Below, one piece after another: positions 1 through 7,975 of a stretch of 29,817 nucleotides of DNA. Positions within the stretch are counted from its first letter, which is position 1. Each line of letters opens with the position of its first letter. Where the stretch lies: the NCBI GenBank assembly GCA_002684055.1, contig NYUL01000043.1, positions 3,622 to 33,438 of the forward strand, in the 5' to 3' direction. The DNA is from Gammaproteobacteria bacterium (GTDB taxonomy: Bacteria > Pseudomonadota > Gammaproteobacteria > Magnimaribacterales > TMED112). The notes under the pieces were generated by a model. That model saw nothing but the letters and a program-made list of their open reading frames with translations, did not search any database and had not been told where the DNA came from. A program made the position numbers and the translations under genes.

Positions 1-722
1 GCTGGCAATTTAGGCGCCTTTGGGGCGGCTTTAGCAGTCTTTTTAGGGACACTCATATTGCCATCGCCTTTATTTTTAGTAGTCTTGCTATTAGTATCTT
101 TGTAGCCTTTATTTTTGGTTATTTTAGACCCATTTTTTTTCTTATTACGCTGTTCAGCTGTACTACCGCGAGCTGAATCAATAACATCACTTGTCATTTT
201 TGCAGCTAACAATGCTGATCCAGATCCATCGTCACGTCCAGCTAACAAACGCGCAACCCCTTTAAGAGCTTTACCGCCAACAGTCTTAGCTGTTTGTACA
301 GCAGTACTACGTTGAGCACGACTTACAGCCTTACTAACCCTATTAGCCCCATATTTACGATTAGCAGCACCTGCTGGTTGACCAGTACGAACCTTTGTAG
401 ATGTTGAGCCTTGTGCAGCTCTAGATTGCTTAGCTGCAGCTTGAGCACGTCTGGCAGAGGCTCTACCTTGTGGTCTGTTCTTTGCTTGAGGCAGAGTTTT
501 AGTTGTTGACCCTTTAAGTTTTTTTTGAGGTTCTACTTTAACTTTTACTTTTTCTACTCTTGTATTGGTTACTGCCCTACCTCTACGGTTAGTTTTAGTA
601 ACGGCTGAAGGGCCGCTTTTGACGATTGCGCTCCCTTTCAATCTAGCTTTTTTAGCTGCTATTTGTGCTTTAAGCTTTTCTCGCTGACTCTGAATAAATG
701 ATTTGCGTTTTGGTTTAGCCAT
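1..722 (-). CDS. Partial, highly basic Lys/Arg/Ala-rich protein, runs off left edge
   Basis: From the ATG at 722 the frame stays open to the window edge (240 codons, no stop), so the C-terminus is missing. The start ATG lies in an 8-nt overlap (ATGGCTAA) with the stop of the upstream HNH gene, which supports this start. The visible product is extremely rich in Lys, Arg and Ala, with stretches such as AKKARLKG and ARRAQAAAKQSRAAQ. Acidic residues are scarce and no membrane segment is seen in the basic part. A less charged stretch near residues 155-185 (VARLLAGRDDGSGSALLAAK) could be an ordered segment. I do not recognise the family. The composition suggests nucleic-acid binding, and the position downstream of the small terminase suggests a late DNA-packaging or virion role; both are inference. 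Confidence 0.75.
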   Translation of the reverse strand, partial: MAKPKRKSFIQSQREKLKAQIAAKKARLKGSAIVKSGPSAVTKTNRRGRAVTNTRVEKVKVKVEPQKKLKGSTTKTLPQAKNRPQGRASARRAQAAAKQSRAAQGSTSTKVRTGQPAGAANRKYGANRVSKAVSRAQRSTAVQTAKTVGGKALKGVARLLAGRDDGSGSALLAAKMTSDVIDSARGSTAEQRNKKKNGSKITKNKGYKDTNSKTTKNKGDGNMSVPKKTAKAAPKAPKLP

Positions 723-1044
723 TAATAAAATCTGTGATAAGTTGTTCTCGTAGAGGATTTAGACCATATCGGTCTCTCATCCAAATAAGCCAGTTATTAC
801 TTCCTTTGTCCTGATTACACTGTAAACATGCTGGTACGACGTTTCTAATATCTCCACCTCCTTTAGATTTAGGCTGAACGTGGTCGAGTGTAAGGTTGTG
901 TAATTCATAAGTATTTCCGCAATAGACACATGTACAGTTAAAGTGTTCTTTAATCGAGCGCCTCCAAAGACGCTTCGCTTCAGAGGATGTCATGGCTATT
1001 AAATTGTAAATGTAATGATCAGGACTTGGAAGTAGTGGTGTCAT
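715..1044 (-). CDS. HNH endonuclease (McrA-type, two CxxC knuckles)
   Basis: The 109-aa product has the classic HNH core: C39xxC42, then D54-H55 (LTLDHVQPKSKGGG), N68, C73xxC76 followed by N77 and K80-G81. The Cys pairs bind structural zinc and D54-H55 start the catalytic beta-beta-alpha-metal fold. It could be a free-standing homing or nicking endonuclease, or a packaging-associated nuclease; HNH proteins next to terminase genes are common in tailed phages and some stimulate terminase cutting. It starts in an ATGA overlap with the preceding small HNH-like gene and overlaps the next gene by 8 nt, so it looks like an integrated member of the late operon and not a recent insertion. An internal Met18 is an alternative start. 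Confidence 0.85.
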   Translation of the reverse strand: MTPLLPSPDHYIYNLIAMTSSEAKRLWRRSIKEHFNCTCVYCGNTYELHNLTLDHVQPKSKGGGDIRNVVPACLQCNQDKGSNNWLIWMRDRYGLNPLREQLITDFING

Positions 1045-1289
1045 CGTTTAGAGTTTGTCTTCTTCGCACCTTTCCTACGATTTGTCTTACGTGACACGCA
1101 TTTAAGGTTCTTGCGATTATTATTTTTAGGATTATTATCTATATGGTCAACTTCTTTGCCTTTACCGCATTTCAGTGACCGTCTAGCACGAGTCCTATGT
1201 TTATCTTCTTCACGATGATTGCGACGGTATCTTTTTAAGTAAGTTCGTCGAGCTGCATATTCTTTTTTATGGTTACGTTCGGCTGCCAT
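1041..1289 (-). CDS. Small basic HNH-like protein
   Basis: This is an 82-aa, very basic product. The ATG at 1289 is chosen over an upstream in-frame Met (1319) because GGAGG lies 5 nt upstream of it, and because it reduces the overlap with the small terminase gene to 17 nt. Residues 45-74 carry the short HNH-like motif D48-H49-ID...N61-L62...VSRKTNRRKG. This is the form found in small phage proteins that usually begin with a RN.KKEY stretch; here RNHKKEY is at residues 5-11. It lacks CxxC zinc knuckles apart from isolated cysteines. Function is unknown: weak nuclease or DNA-binding protein. It overlaps the following HNH gene by ATGA. Two HNH-type ORFs side by side is notable. Confidence 0.8.
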   Translation of the reverse strand: MAAERNHKKEYAARRTYLKRYRRNHREEDKHRTRARRSLKCGKGKEVDHIDNNPKNNNRKNLKCVSRKTNRRKGAKKTNSKR

Positions 1290-1518
1290 ACAGCCTCCGT
1301 TGAACCAACTCTGGATCAACGTCAGGAATAATACTTGCTAATTTACTAAGTGGACTTCCTTCCATTGCAACACCAGAGATGTCATTAGTTTTAAGCCAAT
1401 CACAAGCTGCTTTTAAATCTTGTGTAGAAGCCTCACCCGACTTAATGCGGGCGAGGAACTCCTTAGTCACAAGGTTATGAAGCTCATTAAATTGATCTTC
1501 AGTAGCCTTTTTTTTCAT
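1273..1518 (-). CDS. Small terminase subunit / DNA maturase A (T7 gp18-like)
   Basis: The 81-aa protein resembles the small packaging subunit of T7-like cyanophages. An N-terminal helix (FNELHNLVTKEFLARIKSGE) is followed by a second helical block (LKAACDWLKTNDISG) and a short tail. T7 gp18 is 89 aa, so the size fits. It recognises concatemeric DNA and recruits the large terminase (gp19). The large subunit is not in this window and should lie beyond the left edge. Position after the fibre and putative lysis genes matches T7 gene 18. No clear Shine-Dalgarno precedes the ATG (AT-rich TTAATTAATTAA). Assignment rests on length, helical pattern, remembered family resemblance and synteny. Confidence 0.78.
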   Translation of the reverse strand: MKKKATEDQFNELHNLVTKEFLARIKSGEASTQDLKAACDWLKTNDISGVAMEGSPLSKLASIIPDVDPELVQRRLYGSRT

Positions 1519-1529
1519 TTAATTAATTA

Positions 1530-2318
1530 TTAAGGGTCAAGACATGGATTATTGGTTGATGGAAGTAGTCTCCATTGCATGTTTTCGGCAAAATCTTTTG
1601 CACCTTCCCACTTGGCGGAACTATTAAATTCGTTAGCAGGATCGTCACCTACATAAGAGATAGTTATGAAGACACAAGTGCTTCTCCAGTTAGCGGCATC
1701 TATTTGGCCGTCATATGTAATCGAAATTATTTTTCTAGCCATATTGGCTTGAGAATTCCAGCCACTATAAGCATCTATCCATTGATTTGTGTAAGGGTCT
1801 AAATACTGTAAAGTTCCATAAGTTTGAAGTTCTTGACATCCGCTAGGTGGTTGAGGCGGTGTACCAATCGGTGTACATACCTGAGCACCAATAGGGACTT
1901 CTAATTTAGGACAATTAGCTTTATCCCAAGTTACGTTATAAGGTAGGTCTACACAGTCATCAGGACGTGGGTCTGTTTTACACCCTTCTTTGTCACATAC
2001 TCCGCCTGTTATAGGGATTACAGTAAGTCTCCAACGCAAACTTTTTAAATAAGCACCATCAGTATCCGTATTAGTAGCTCTAAATGTTCTCTGTGCCACT
2101 CCTCCTACATAATTCCATGTAATAGTATGTCGCCATGGGTCACTAAACTTAGGAGGTGTATTAACAATGCTGACAATTTCCGTTGCTGTTATACTGTCTT
2201 GATAATTTGTGTCACCGGCACCGAATGCTCCTTTCCAACCAGTTCCATCATTAAATTGAAGCATGCCATAACCACCTTTAATTTTACGGCAGCCTTCGAT
2301 TTGACATGGGTTAGTCAT
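1530..2318 (-). CDS. Structural-type protein with an internal duplication, function unknown
   Basis: A 262-aa product with no family I recognise. Residues 17-102 and 167-253 are two copies of one beta-rich domain. Both begin YG.LQ (17-21 and 167-171), both contain a I.T.NYVG-like strand (ITWNYVGG at 66-73, ITISYVGD at 218-225), and both end with [RQ]WRL (95-98 and 248-251). The spacing between these landmarks is nearly identical in the two copies. A Cys-rich linker at 108-161 joins them (C108, C113, C122, C136, C148, C161), and further Cys sit at C5, C10 and C259. Its place after the tailspike and before terminase suggests a virion or adhesin accessory, by inference. It starts in an 8-nt overlap (ATGACTAA) with the 53-aa gene. 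Confidence 0.8.
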   Translation of the reverse strand: MTNPCQIEGCRKIKGGYGMLQFNDGTGWKGAFGAGDTNYQDSITATEIVSIVNTPPKFSDPWRHTITWNYVGGVAQRTFRATNTDTDGAYLKSLRWRLTVIPITGGVCDKEGCKTDPRPDDCVDLPYNVTWDKANCPKLEVPIGAQVCTPIGTPPQPPSGCQELQTYGTLQYLDPYTNQWIDAYSGWNSQANMARKIISITYDGQIDAANWRSTCVFITISYVGDDPANEFNSSAKWEGAKDFAENMQWRLLPSTNNPCLDP

Positions 2319-2472
2319 AATTAAATAGTTCCCGACGAATCAGATCTACAGCGTAGTCATCAACTTTGTTGTCGGAACGTTTGGCATAAGCAGTTAGTAG
2401 TTCAATTACAAGGTTCTTTACTGAGTCTGAAGTAAGGAACGCAAATAGAATTGGTTTAATTAGTTTAATCAT
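2311..2472 (-). CDS. 53-aa conserved-looking small protein
   Basis: A short gene begun by the ATG at 2472, inside an ATGA overlap with the stop of the 75-aa gene. It ends in an 8-nt overlap with the next gene, so it exactly fills the gap between two genes. The N-terminus is hydrophobic (MIKLIKPILFAFLTSD, residues 1-16), followed by an amphipathic, charged helix-like stretch (AYAKRSDNKVDDYAVDLIRREL). The hydrophobic segment is short for a full transmembrane helix and could be a membrane-associating amphipathic helix. Sitting in the T7 17.5-18 interval, it may belong to the lysis functions, but nothing in the sequence proves this. Confidence 0.75.
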   Translation of the reverse strand: MIKLIKPILFAFLTSDSVKNLVIELLTAYAKRSDNKVDDYAVDLIRRELFNYD

Positions 2473-2696
2473 TTGATAATAATGCGATCTAGTTTGTTTT
2501 CAATTCGGACCATATGTGATTCCACTCGTTCAAGAACAGTAGAGAACTCTGTTTTAGTTAAATAGTCCTCTGCTATTCTTAATTCAACGCCATCTAAACG
2601 GCGATCAAGCTCATGAACTCGGGAGTGGAGCCGAGTCATAAGTATGCTGAATCCTGAAGCAAGTGCAATCCCTACAGGAATTACAGCTTCTAGCAT
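2469..2696 (-). CDS. Small one-membrane-segment coiled-coil protein, holin candidate
   Basis: The 75-aa product has a hydrophobic N-terminal segment (residues 4-20, AVIPVGIALASGFSILM) followed by a long charged helix with heptad character (HELDRRLDGVELRIAEDYL, then VLERVESHMVRIENKLDRI). A single N-terminal membrane anchor plus a soluble coiled coil is one topology of small phage holin-like proteins. T7 gene 17.5 (67-aa holin) occupies the same place between tail fibre and small terminase. Alternatively it could be a membrane-tethered virion accessory. The start overlaps the tailspike stop by 7 nt, and the end overlaps the 53-aa gene by ATGA. No endolysin gene is visible in this window, so the lysis assignment rests on position and topology only. 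Confidence 0.72.
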   Translation of the reverse strand: MLEAVIPVGIALASGFSILMTRLHSRVHELDRRLDGVELRIAEDYLTKTEFSTVLERVESHMVRIENKLDRIIIK

Positions 2697-5125
2697 AGTG
2701 GTACTCCAGTTTGAGTATTATCCGTTGTACAGAACCTGCCAGGTTGATCATTTTCATTAACTGTTTCCCTAAAATTATTATTGACTTTTTGCCATGGGTT
2801 AGGGACAGCTGTATGACCATTACCAGATACATTTTTTGTTTTAAATAGAAACTCACCCATCTTTTTAGTAGGATCGGATGTTTGAAAATCTTCTTGAGTT
2901 AACATGTTATTAGCGAAAATACCTGTGTTTTCTCCTCGAACGTAGATAGCAGCAGCATCTTGTTGAAAAGCTATTCTCTCAGGACCACCTAAAACTGGAT
3001 CTTGTATTAAATCACCATTTGCATCAACATTGCCTGTAAAACCACCACAACCAATGTTTAGAAAAGTATTGCCAGTAATATTTAGACCTGTAGCGTTTAT
3101 GGTATCTACTTTAATAGCACTATTTAAGAAATAAGCAAAATTATTATTGCTAATCACAAGATTTCTTACACAACAACCTCGTCGCTCGTTCTGTTTGAAA
3201 TTTTTGATAACGATTGCATTTTTGCAACGTTTAAATGCTTTGGGAGGACAATCTGTGCTTTTGTATGTATTGTCCTGTCCATAGAAAGAGTTACCGGTAA
3301 TTACATTACCGTCATACCTGCCATCTTCGAAGCAAATAATACCACCGTTACTAGTTTGATTGCCGAATGAATTATTACTAATAATGCAATTCTTAAGTCC
3401 ACCGCCAACACCATTGCTATAAACTCTGCTGGTTGGATCATTCTCATTATCTTGAGAACCACCTGTACCAGTAGAACAGAAGTTCAGGAGTTTACCTCCA
3501 ATATCTGAAAGATTACCATCAATAATCATGCCTGAGCATTGATATTTTCCATACATAAGAATGCAATTAGCTTTCCTATCCATATGAAAGAAACAACCAA
3601 GTACCTGTACCCTTCGCCAACCATAGATACCACCTTGTGATTCGTTACTCAGACTTTGGTTGATCTGACAAACATCAGTCCCTCCTTGGGCTATCATATA
3701 TTCTGTCCAATCGTATCCAGGTCTATTTGGAAATGTAAGTACTAGACCGTTATAATTGCTATTAAAAGAACAGTTACTAATGTAAGCATTGCGACCAACA
3801 ACTTTTAAAATGCCTTCCCTGTCTCCACCTTTACCTCTAGATCCGAATCCGCAATCAACAAATTCTGTATCCATGTCGGCAGAATCATGCTGCTTACGTA
3901 AAGCGAATCCATTTTCATCATATTCAGGTGCATCAGCTTCAGCAGTACCAAACCTATACCCATTATTGGAATAAGCTCTGAACGCTAATACAGTGCTGTA
4001 TGGAGCGCCGTCTGGAACATCATTCTCATAATCATCTGGATTATCAGGGTAACTAGGGTTGTTGTCTTCATTAGCTGGTACATCAAAACCAAATGATTGA
4101 TGACCAACAAAAGTAATACCACGCACCTTACCTTTATTAGCTAAGCAGAATTGTCCATACAGTTCCATGCCATCAGATGTGATCTGTGTTGGAGGACAAC
4201 GCCATAGCAAGGTTTTAGGAGCATTAGGACCGCTATCTTCAACACGTTGCTCCATTACAAATTTCGTCACACCCCTACCTTCACCTACAATAGTGACATG
4301 TTCTTTTCTAATAACATTAGATAGTAGGTGATACGTACCAGCAGGAAAAACTACAGTTTTAATAGGACCATTATCTAAGACATCACTAGGAGGTACAAAG
4401 TTAGGATCATCTTTACCAGTTGGAGTTGTACCAGTCTGACCGGATGCTAGAGGTCGAATAGGGTTTTTCTGTAGCGCCCTATTAAAAGCATCTGTCCAAT
4501 CCTCTACGGTATAATTACCTTGAATAGTTGTTCCATCTGCAGCTGTATCTCCAGAATTATATTCAGTTGTAGTAGGACCACCGAAGATAACATCATAGAT
4601 ACTATAAACACCAAAGGCAAACTGACGTTCATTAGGAATAATTCTAAAGTCTCTTTCCTCTTGTACTCCTTGGTTATTGATATACCTATCGTTAATCCAA
4701 ATACCTTCATTATTAGTAGTTTCAAGGATTAACCTATCACTTCTTTTGACACTGATTCTACTGGTAAATGAAGACTCAGTGCTGTTAAAAACAATACGTG
4801 GGCCGATGTTTGTGGTCTCGTCAGTTAGACGAACAGTACCGGGATTTATTACAGTACTTTTGCCGTCAGAAGAACCTACTAAGGCAAAGTCAGCTTTATT
4901 AGGACTTGCATCTGAAGCATAATTACCGGCATTTAATACTGCTTGAAGGGTGTTGGAGTTATTATTTACTGTTGTGGATTTCCAAACAGCTTGATTAAGG
5001 TTATTAAAACCTACTACTTCATAAGTAATAGCAGTTATAGTGGATAACCATTCATCGCCAATTACAAATGGACCAGTACCAATACCAGCCTCATCCCTAT
5101 TTTGTGGAAAGTTAAGATTAGACAC
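2690..5125 (-). CDS. Tailspike / beta-helix adhesin, possible depolymerase
   Basis: An 811-aa protein. Residues 1-180 are a non-repetitive N-terminal region that may attach to the virion. At 258-290 comes the pectate-lyase entry motif (VVFPAGTYHLLSNVI, then VTIVGEGRGVTKFV), followed by about 400 residues of right-handed beta-helix pattern with repeated asparagine-rich turns (CIISNNSF, NLVISNNNF, LNITGNTF). Such proteins bind and often cleave host surface polysaccharide as trimers. Catalytic residues cannot be named from sequence. Translation starts at GTG (5125), with GGAG 8 nt upstream. The C-terminus contains several Cys (near CGGFTG and the final residues). It is one of four adjacent adhesin-type genes. 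Confidence 0.85.
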   Translation of the reverse strand: MSNLNFPQNRDEAGIGTGPFVIGDEWLSTITAITYEVVGFNNLNQAVWKSTTVNNNSNTLQAVLNAGNYASDASPNKADFALVGSSDGKSTVINPGTVRLTDETTNIGPRIVFNSTESSFTSRISVKRSDRLILETTNNEGIWINDRYINNQGVQEERDFRIIPNERQFAFGVYSIYDVIFGGPTTTEYNSGDTAADGTTIQGNYTVEDWTDAFNRALQKNPIRPLASGQTGTTPTGKDDPNFVPPSDVLDNGPIKTVVFPAGTYHLLSNVIRKEHVTIVGEGRGVTKFVMEQRVEDSGPNAPKTLLWRCPPTQITSDGMELYGQFCLANKGKVRGITFVGHQSFGFDVPANEDNNPSYPDNPDDYENDVPDGAPYSTVLAFRAYSNNGYRFGTAEADAPEYDENGFALRKQHDSADMDTEFVDCGFGSRGKGGDREGILKVVGRNAYISNCSFNSNYNGLVLTFPNRPGYDWTEYMIAQGGTDVCQINQSLSNESQGGIYGWRRVQVLGCFFHMDRKANCILMYGKYQCSGMIIDGNLSDIGGKLLNFCSTGTGGSQDNENDPTSRVYSNGVGGGLKNCIISNNSFGNQTSNGGIICFEDGRYDGNVITGNSFYGQDNTYKSTDCPPKAFKRCKNAIVIKNFKQNERRGCCVRNLVISNNNFAYFLNSAIKVDTINATGLNITGNTFLNIGCGGFTGNVDANGDLIQDPVLGGPERIAFQQDAAAIYVRGENTGIFANNMLTQEDFQTSDPTKKMGEFLFKTKNVSGNGHTAVPNPWQKVNNNFRETVNENDQPGRFCTTDNTQTGVPLC

Positions 5126-5211
5126 TATTAACTCCGTTGTTGTTATTTATGTTATTCATAAGGGTTGTCTTATTTGGTTGTATTAGTAATGTAACGAAAC
5201 TCTGAATCTAG

Positions 5212-5676
5212 TTAATTTGGAAACTCAGGCCAATCAATATCCCATGGGAAACCAGATTGTGCAGGAACATCCCTTAGAGAGTTACGATAAGCAGCCCATA
5301 ATTGTTGATCAGCATCAGATAAGGGGCTGTCATTAAATTGTGTCCAGTCAGTCGTATTTAGCAGACTATTTCTTTCAGCACGTACTAAGTCTTCCTGCTT
5401 CGAGTCAACATCTGCACTTTCATCACCAGTCATTTGACGGACTGACCATCCTTGCTCCCAAAGATCGTCGGAAACTTGAACAGGAGATGATGGCTCAGCT
5501 ACTTCATATAGACCTAGCTCAGGTCTGGACGATTCTTGATAAAAAGCATAACCACGGGAGACGACATCTTCTGATGCTATTGGTCGTGTAAAAGATACAT
5601 TGTTGTAAAGAGCATAGAACTGATGCTCAAAGATAGGGTCGCCAACAGGTTGTCCAGAAGTGATTTTGATAAACAT
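5212..5676 (-). CDS. Tail-assembly-chaperone-like protein (fibre assembly)
   Basis: In this 154-aa product the last 55 residues match the phage tail-assembly-chaperone domain pattern: R102-NSLL..TDWTQ..DSPLSD...W..YR..LRD.P.Q.GFPWD..WP. This domain occurs in fibre assembly proteins next to fibre genes, and in fibre C-termini. The N-terminal 95 residues are unrelated and variable-looking. It probably helps fold or attach one of the neighbouring fibres (glycine-rich adhesin upstream, tailspike downstream). The 86-nt gap after its stop (5126-5211) is the largest in the fibre cluster and I found no clear terminator or promoter in it. Confidence 0.75.
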   Translation of the reverse strand: MFIKITSGQPVGDPIFEHQFYALYNNVSFTRPIASEDVVSRGYAFYQESSRPELGLYEVAEPSSPVQVSDDLWEQGWSVRQMTGDESADVDSKQEDLVRAERNSLLNTTDWTQFNDSPLSDADQQLWAAYRNSLRDVPAQSGFPWDIDWPEFPN

Positions 5677-5681
5677 AATAA

Positions 5682-6515
5682 TTAATAGGTGCCGAGAATT
5701 GTTCGTGAAGCTGGAATTACAGTTGACGGGTTATTGGCAGGGTCATATCCGCCGCCTAGCGCGTGAATAACAAGAAGCCCCTGCATGTAACCGAATTGGT
5801 TAGCCCCAGCCGGCATATGGTTAATCGCACCTTTTCCATGGCCAGATACATAATCTGAGTGATTAACTTCCGGTGGGTTATGGTCAGTCCCTGCAATTGT
5901 AGTTGTGTATAGATTTCCAGTAGCGGTTGCATATCCAGTGCCTCCATTACTATTGGCATGGCTAGAATTACCACCTTGATAGCCTCCGCCACCATCGGGC
6001 GTTCCGCCTGATAAATAACTTCCTGGGTTATGCGAAGATACCGTAATTACATTTTGGACAGAGGCTCCACCACCTGCGCCTCCGTGTCCGTCAATACTGC
6101 CGGCACCACCACCACCGGCAATGATTAAAGGGGTAGAGCCACGAAAAATACCTGTAAAACCACCACCATTACCTTTCGCACCGTTATAATTCCCTGATGA
6201 GTTGCGGCTTCCGACACCGATATAAAGATACTCACCGGCTGTAACGGGAATAACTGCTGTAGAAAATCCTCCACCTCCACCATTGGTGCCACAAAAGGGG
6301 GCGTTCCCAAAGTAAGGACACCACCTACTATTTCCCGTATAGCCATACGCGCCACTACCCCAAGCCACAGCTTGAATGTATTGAGTTTGAGCAGGAACCT
6401 GCCATTGATAGCCGTTGTAAGTTCGAGGTGTTGTAAATTTATAAGTACCAATATATTCAGGACCACTCGGCCCACCACCACCACAGAAAAGTATTGCTCT
6501 AGAAGTTTGATCCAT
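5682..6515 (-). CDS. Glycine-rich tail fibre / adhesin
   Basis: The 277-aa protein has a dense glycine-rich block at about residues 60-210 (for example NGGGGGFSTAVIPV, IIAGGGGAGSIDGHGGAGGG). This resembles glycine-rich receptor-recognition domains (polyglycine type II helical packing) found in phage adhesins such as T4-type gp38 and many cyanophage fibres. N-terminal residues 18-60 (EYIGTYKFTTPRTY...WQVPAQTQYIQAVAWGSG) form the usual beta leader to such domains. The gene is followed by the chaperone-like gene 5 nt downstream, suggesting an adhesin-chaperone pair. The low-complexity coding generates spurious open frames on the same strand (5756-5995, 6125-6484). Confidence 0.8.
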   Translation of the reverse strand: MDQTSRAILFCGGGGPSGPEYIGTYKFTTPRTYNGYQWQVPAQTQYIQAVAWGSGAYGYTGNSRWCPYFGNAPFCGTNGGGGGFSTAVIPVTAGEYLYIGVGSRNSSGNYNGAKGNGGGFTGIFRGSTPLIIAGGGGAGSIDGHGGAGGGASVQNVITVSSHNPGSYLSGGTPDGGGGYQGGNSSHANSNGGTGYATATGNLYTTTIAGTDHNPPEVNHSDYVSGHGKGAINHMPAGANQFGYMQGLLVIHALGGGYDPANNPSTVIPASRTILGTY

Positions 6516-6529
6516 TTTTATTACCTCTA

Positions 6530-7972
6530 TTAATTAACGAAATCGACCAAGGCATTAGCACGCCACCTAGTCCCGCCGTTATCAGTTAAAAAAACAAACA
6601 AATGAGTCGTATTATCTGTTAGTGTAGGTGCAGAATCACCGGGAAACTTAACAGAAGTCGGCCAAGTAATGCTTCCACTTGTATGAGTAATTTCAAGCGT
6701 AAAAGAGTAGATCCCACTCGATGGTACATCGCTGAACGTAAATGTACTGGCACCATTAATTGTTTTTGTGAAATAGTTACCTGAACTACAATCTATATCT
6801 AGAGCTGATACAGCAACAACGTTAGACGTATATGTGCCGTTCAAATCAAAAGCGCCAGTAAGATCTGAATTGCCAGTAACTGTTATATCTCCCGCATGTG
6901 TGGTATCACCAGTAACATTTATATTGCCAGTAGTAGTTATATTACCCGTAATATTGATATTAATGTTTCCGGTAACATCCCCACCATCATTGGCAAGCTT
7001 GTTCCACGACCCACCGTGAGCGTAATACATTGCACCATCTGCATGGCTGTGTGCAATTCCACCGTGATATGTGGCCGCACTAGGAAAGGCTGCTTGGTCA
7101 GCAAAATAAACTGGGTTAACAACTCCTGGTTGTAGTGCAGTATCTGCAAGAGCACCTTGAGCAGTTGTTGCTGCGCCTACATCTGAAGCTCCTAAAGTAA
7201 TAACACCAACTTGTCCATTAACGCTGTTAACAGGAATATCAGTAGATGCAATTTCTACCCAATTCCCATCTTGTCTTCCGTAAACTTTACCATCAGAAAC
7301 TGCGTCAGATCTGGAAGAAGTCTCAACCCATTGCTGACTATTACCATCGTCATAGTAAACATAGAGATTACCATCATCAGTATCCCACCACAGCTGACCA
7401 TCATAACTTGATGTTGCTGCAGGGGGATTAACGTCCATATGAACAATATCTCTGATCCTATTTTCAATGGCTAATGTAGAACCAATGTAGCAGTCAGATG
7501 CATTCCAACCATTATTGGAGTAATTAGTTTCACCTGCTTTCTTCCAATAAATATCGTCAGGGTCATCGGGATCAACGTCCCCTCCAATAAGACCTTCTAC
7601 GATACATCTTGTATCTTCAATAGCATTACGCAATTGAACAAAGTTGTCATCAAGGTCTTGGGCTTTGATTGGAGAACCAGGTTCAAAATCAGCTTTAAGT
7701 GGGTCAATGGCTGTTAACCTATAGACCATAAACTTCTGATTATTCTCCGGTGGTTCCTTAAAAATAACAAACGAACCATTAGATCCAATATCTACGGTAT
7801 ATTCATAACCAGAGACATTAGATTGGATAGTTTGATATTTTTTTACAATAGCTGAGTACCATGCAACATTAATGTCACCGGTTTCAACAAAATCAAACGG
7901 CAGGTTATATGAAGTCTTGACTCCATCACCTGTATAATATTCAGTTGTGTGACATTCAAGATCTAGAGTCAT
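6530..7972 (-). CDS. T7 gp17-like tail fibre protein
   Basis: In this 480-aa protein the first 135 residues match the T7 gp17 N-terminal attachment domain: TTEYYTGDGVKTSYNLPFDF, the FVIFKEPPENNQKFMVYR strand region, and the closing FEPGSPIKAQDLDDNFVQLR. This domain docks on the nozzle/adaptor junction (gp11-gp12). The middle carries a linker with D/W-rich beta segments. Residues 330-375 form a short-period NI.ITGNI/TGDITVTGN repeat typical of a triple-stranded beta shaft. The C-terminal 90 residues (ending RANALVDFVN) are a beta domain common in cyanophage fibres. Host-range determinants probably lie here and in the two adhesins downstream. Confidence 0.9.
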   Translation of the reverse strand: MTLDLECHTTEYYTGDGVKTSYNLPFDFVETGDINVAWYSAIVKKYQTIQSNVSGYEYTVDIGSNGSFVIFKEPPENNQKFMVYRLTAIDPLKADFEPGSPIKAQDLDDNFVQLRNAIEDTRCIVEGLIGGDVDPDDPDDIYWKKAGETNYSNNGWNASDCYIGSTLAIENRIRDIVHMDVNPPAATSSYDGQLWWDTDDGNLYVYYDDGNSQQWVETSSRSDAVSDGKVYGRQDGNWVEIASTDIPVNSVNGQVGVITLGASDVGAATTAQGALADTALQPGVVNPVYFADQAAFPSAATYHGGIAHSHADGAMYYAHGGSWNKLANDGGDVTGNININITGNITTTGNINVTGDTTHAGDITVTGNSDLTGAFDLNGTYTSNVVAVSALDIDCSSGNYFTKTINGASTFTFSDVPSSGIYSFTLEITHTSGSITWPTSVKFPGDSAPTLTDNTTHLFVFLTDNGGTRWRANALVDFVN

Positions 7973-7975
7973 AAT

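Noticed and set aside
5126..5211. Leader peptide or promoter in the fibre-cluster gap
   Set aside because: Only a 13-codon frame of Asn-rich sequence ending just inside the tailspike start and no recognisable promoter or hairpin; cannot be supported.
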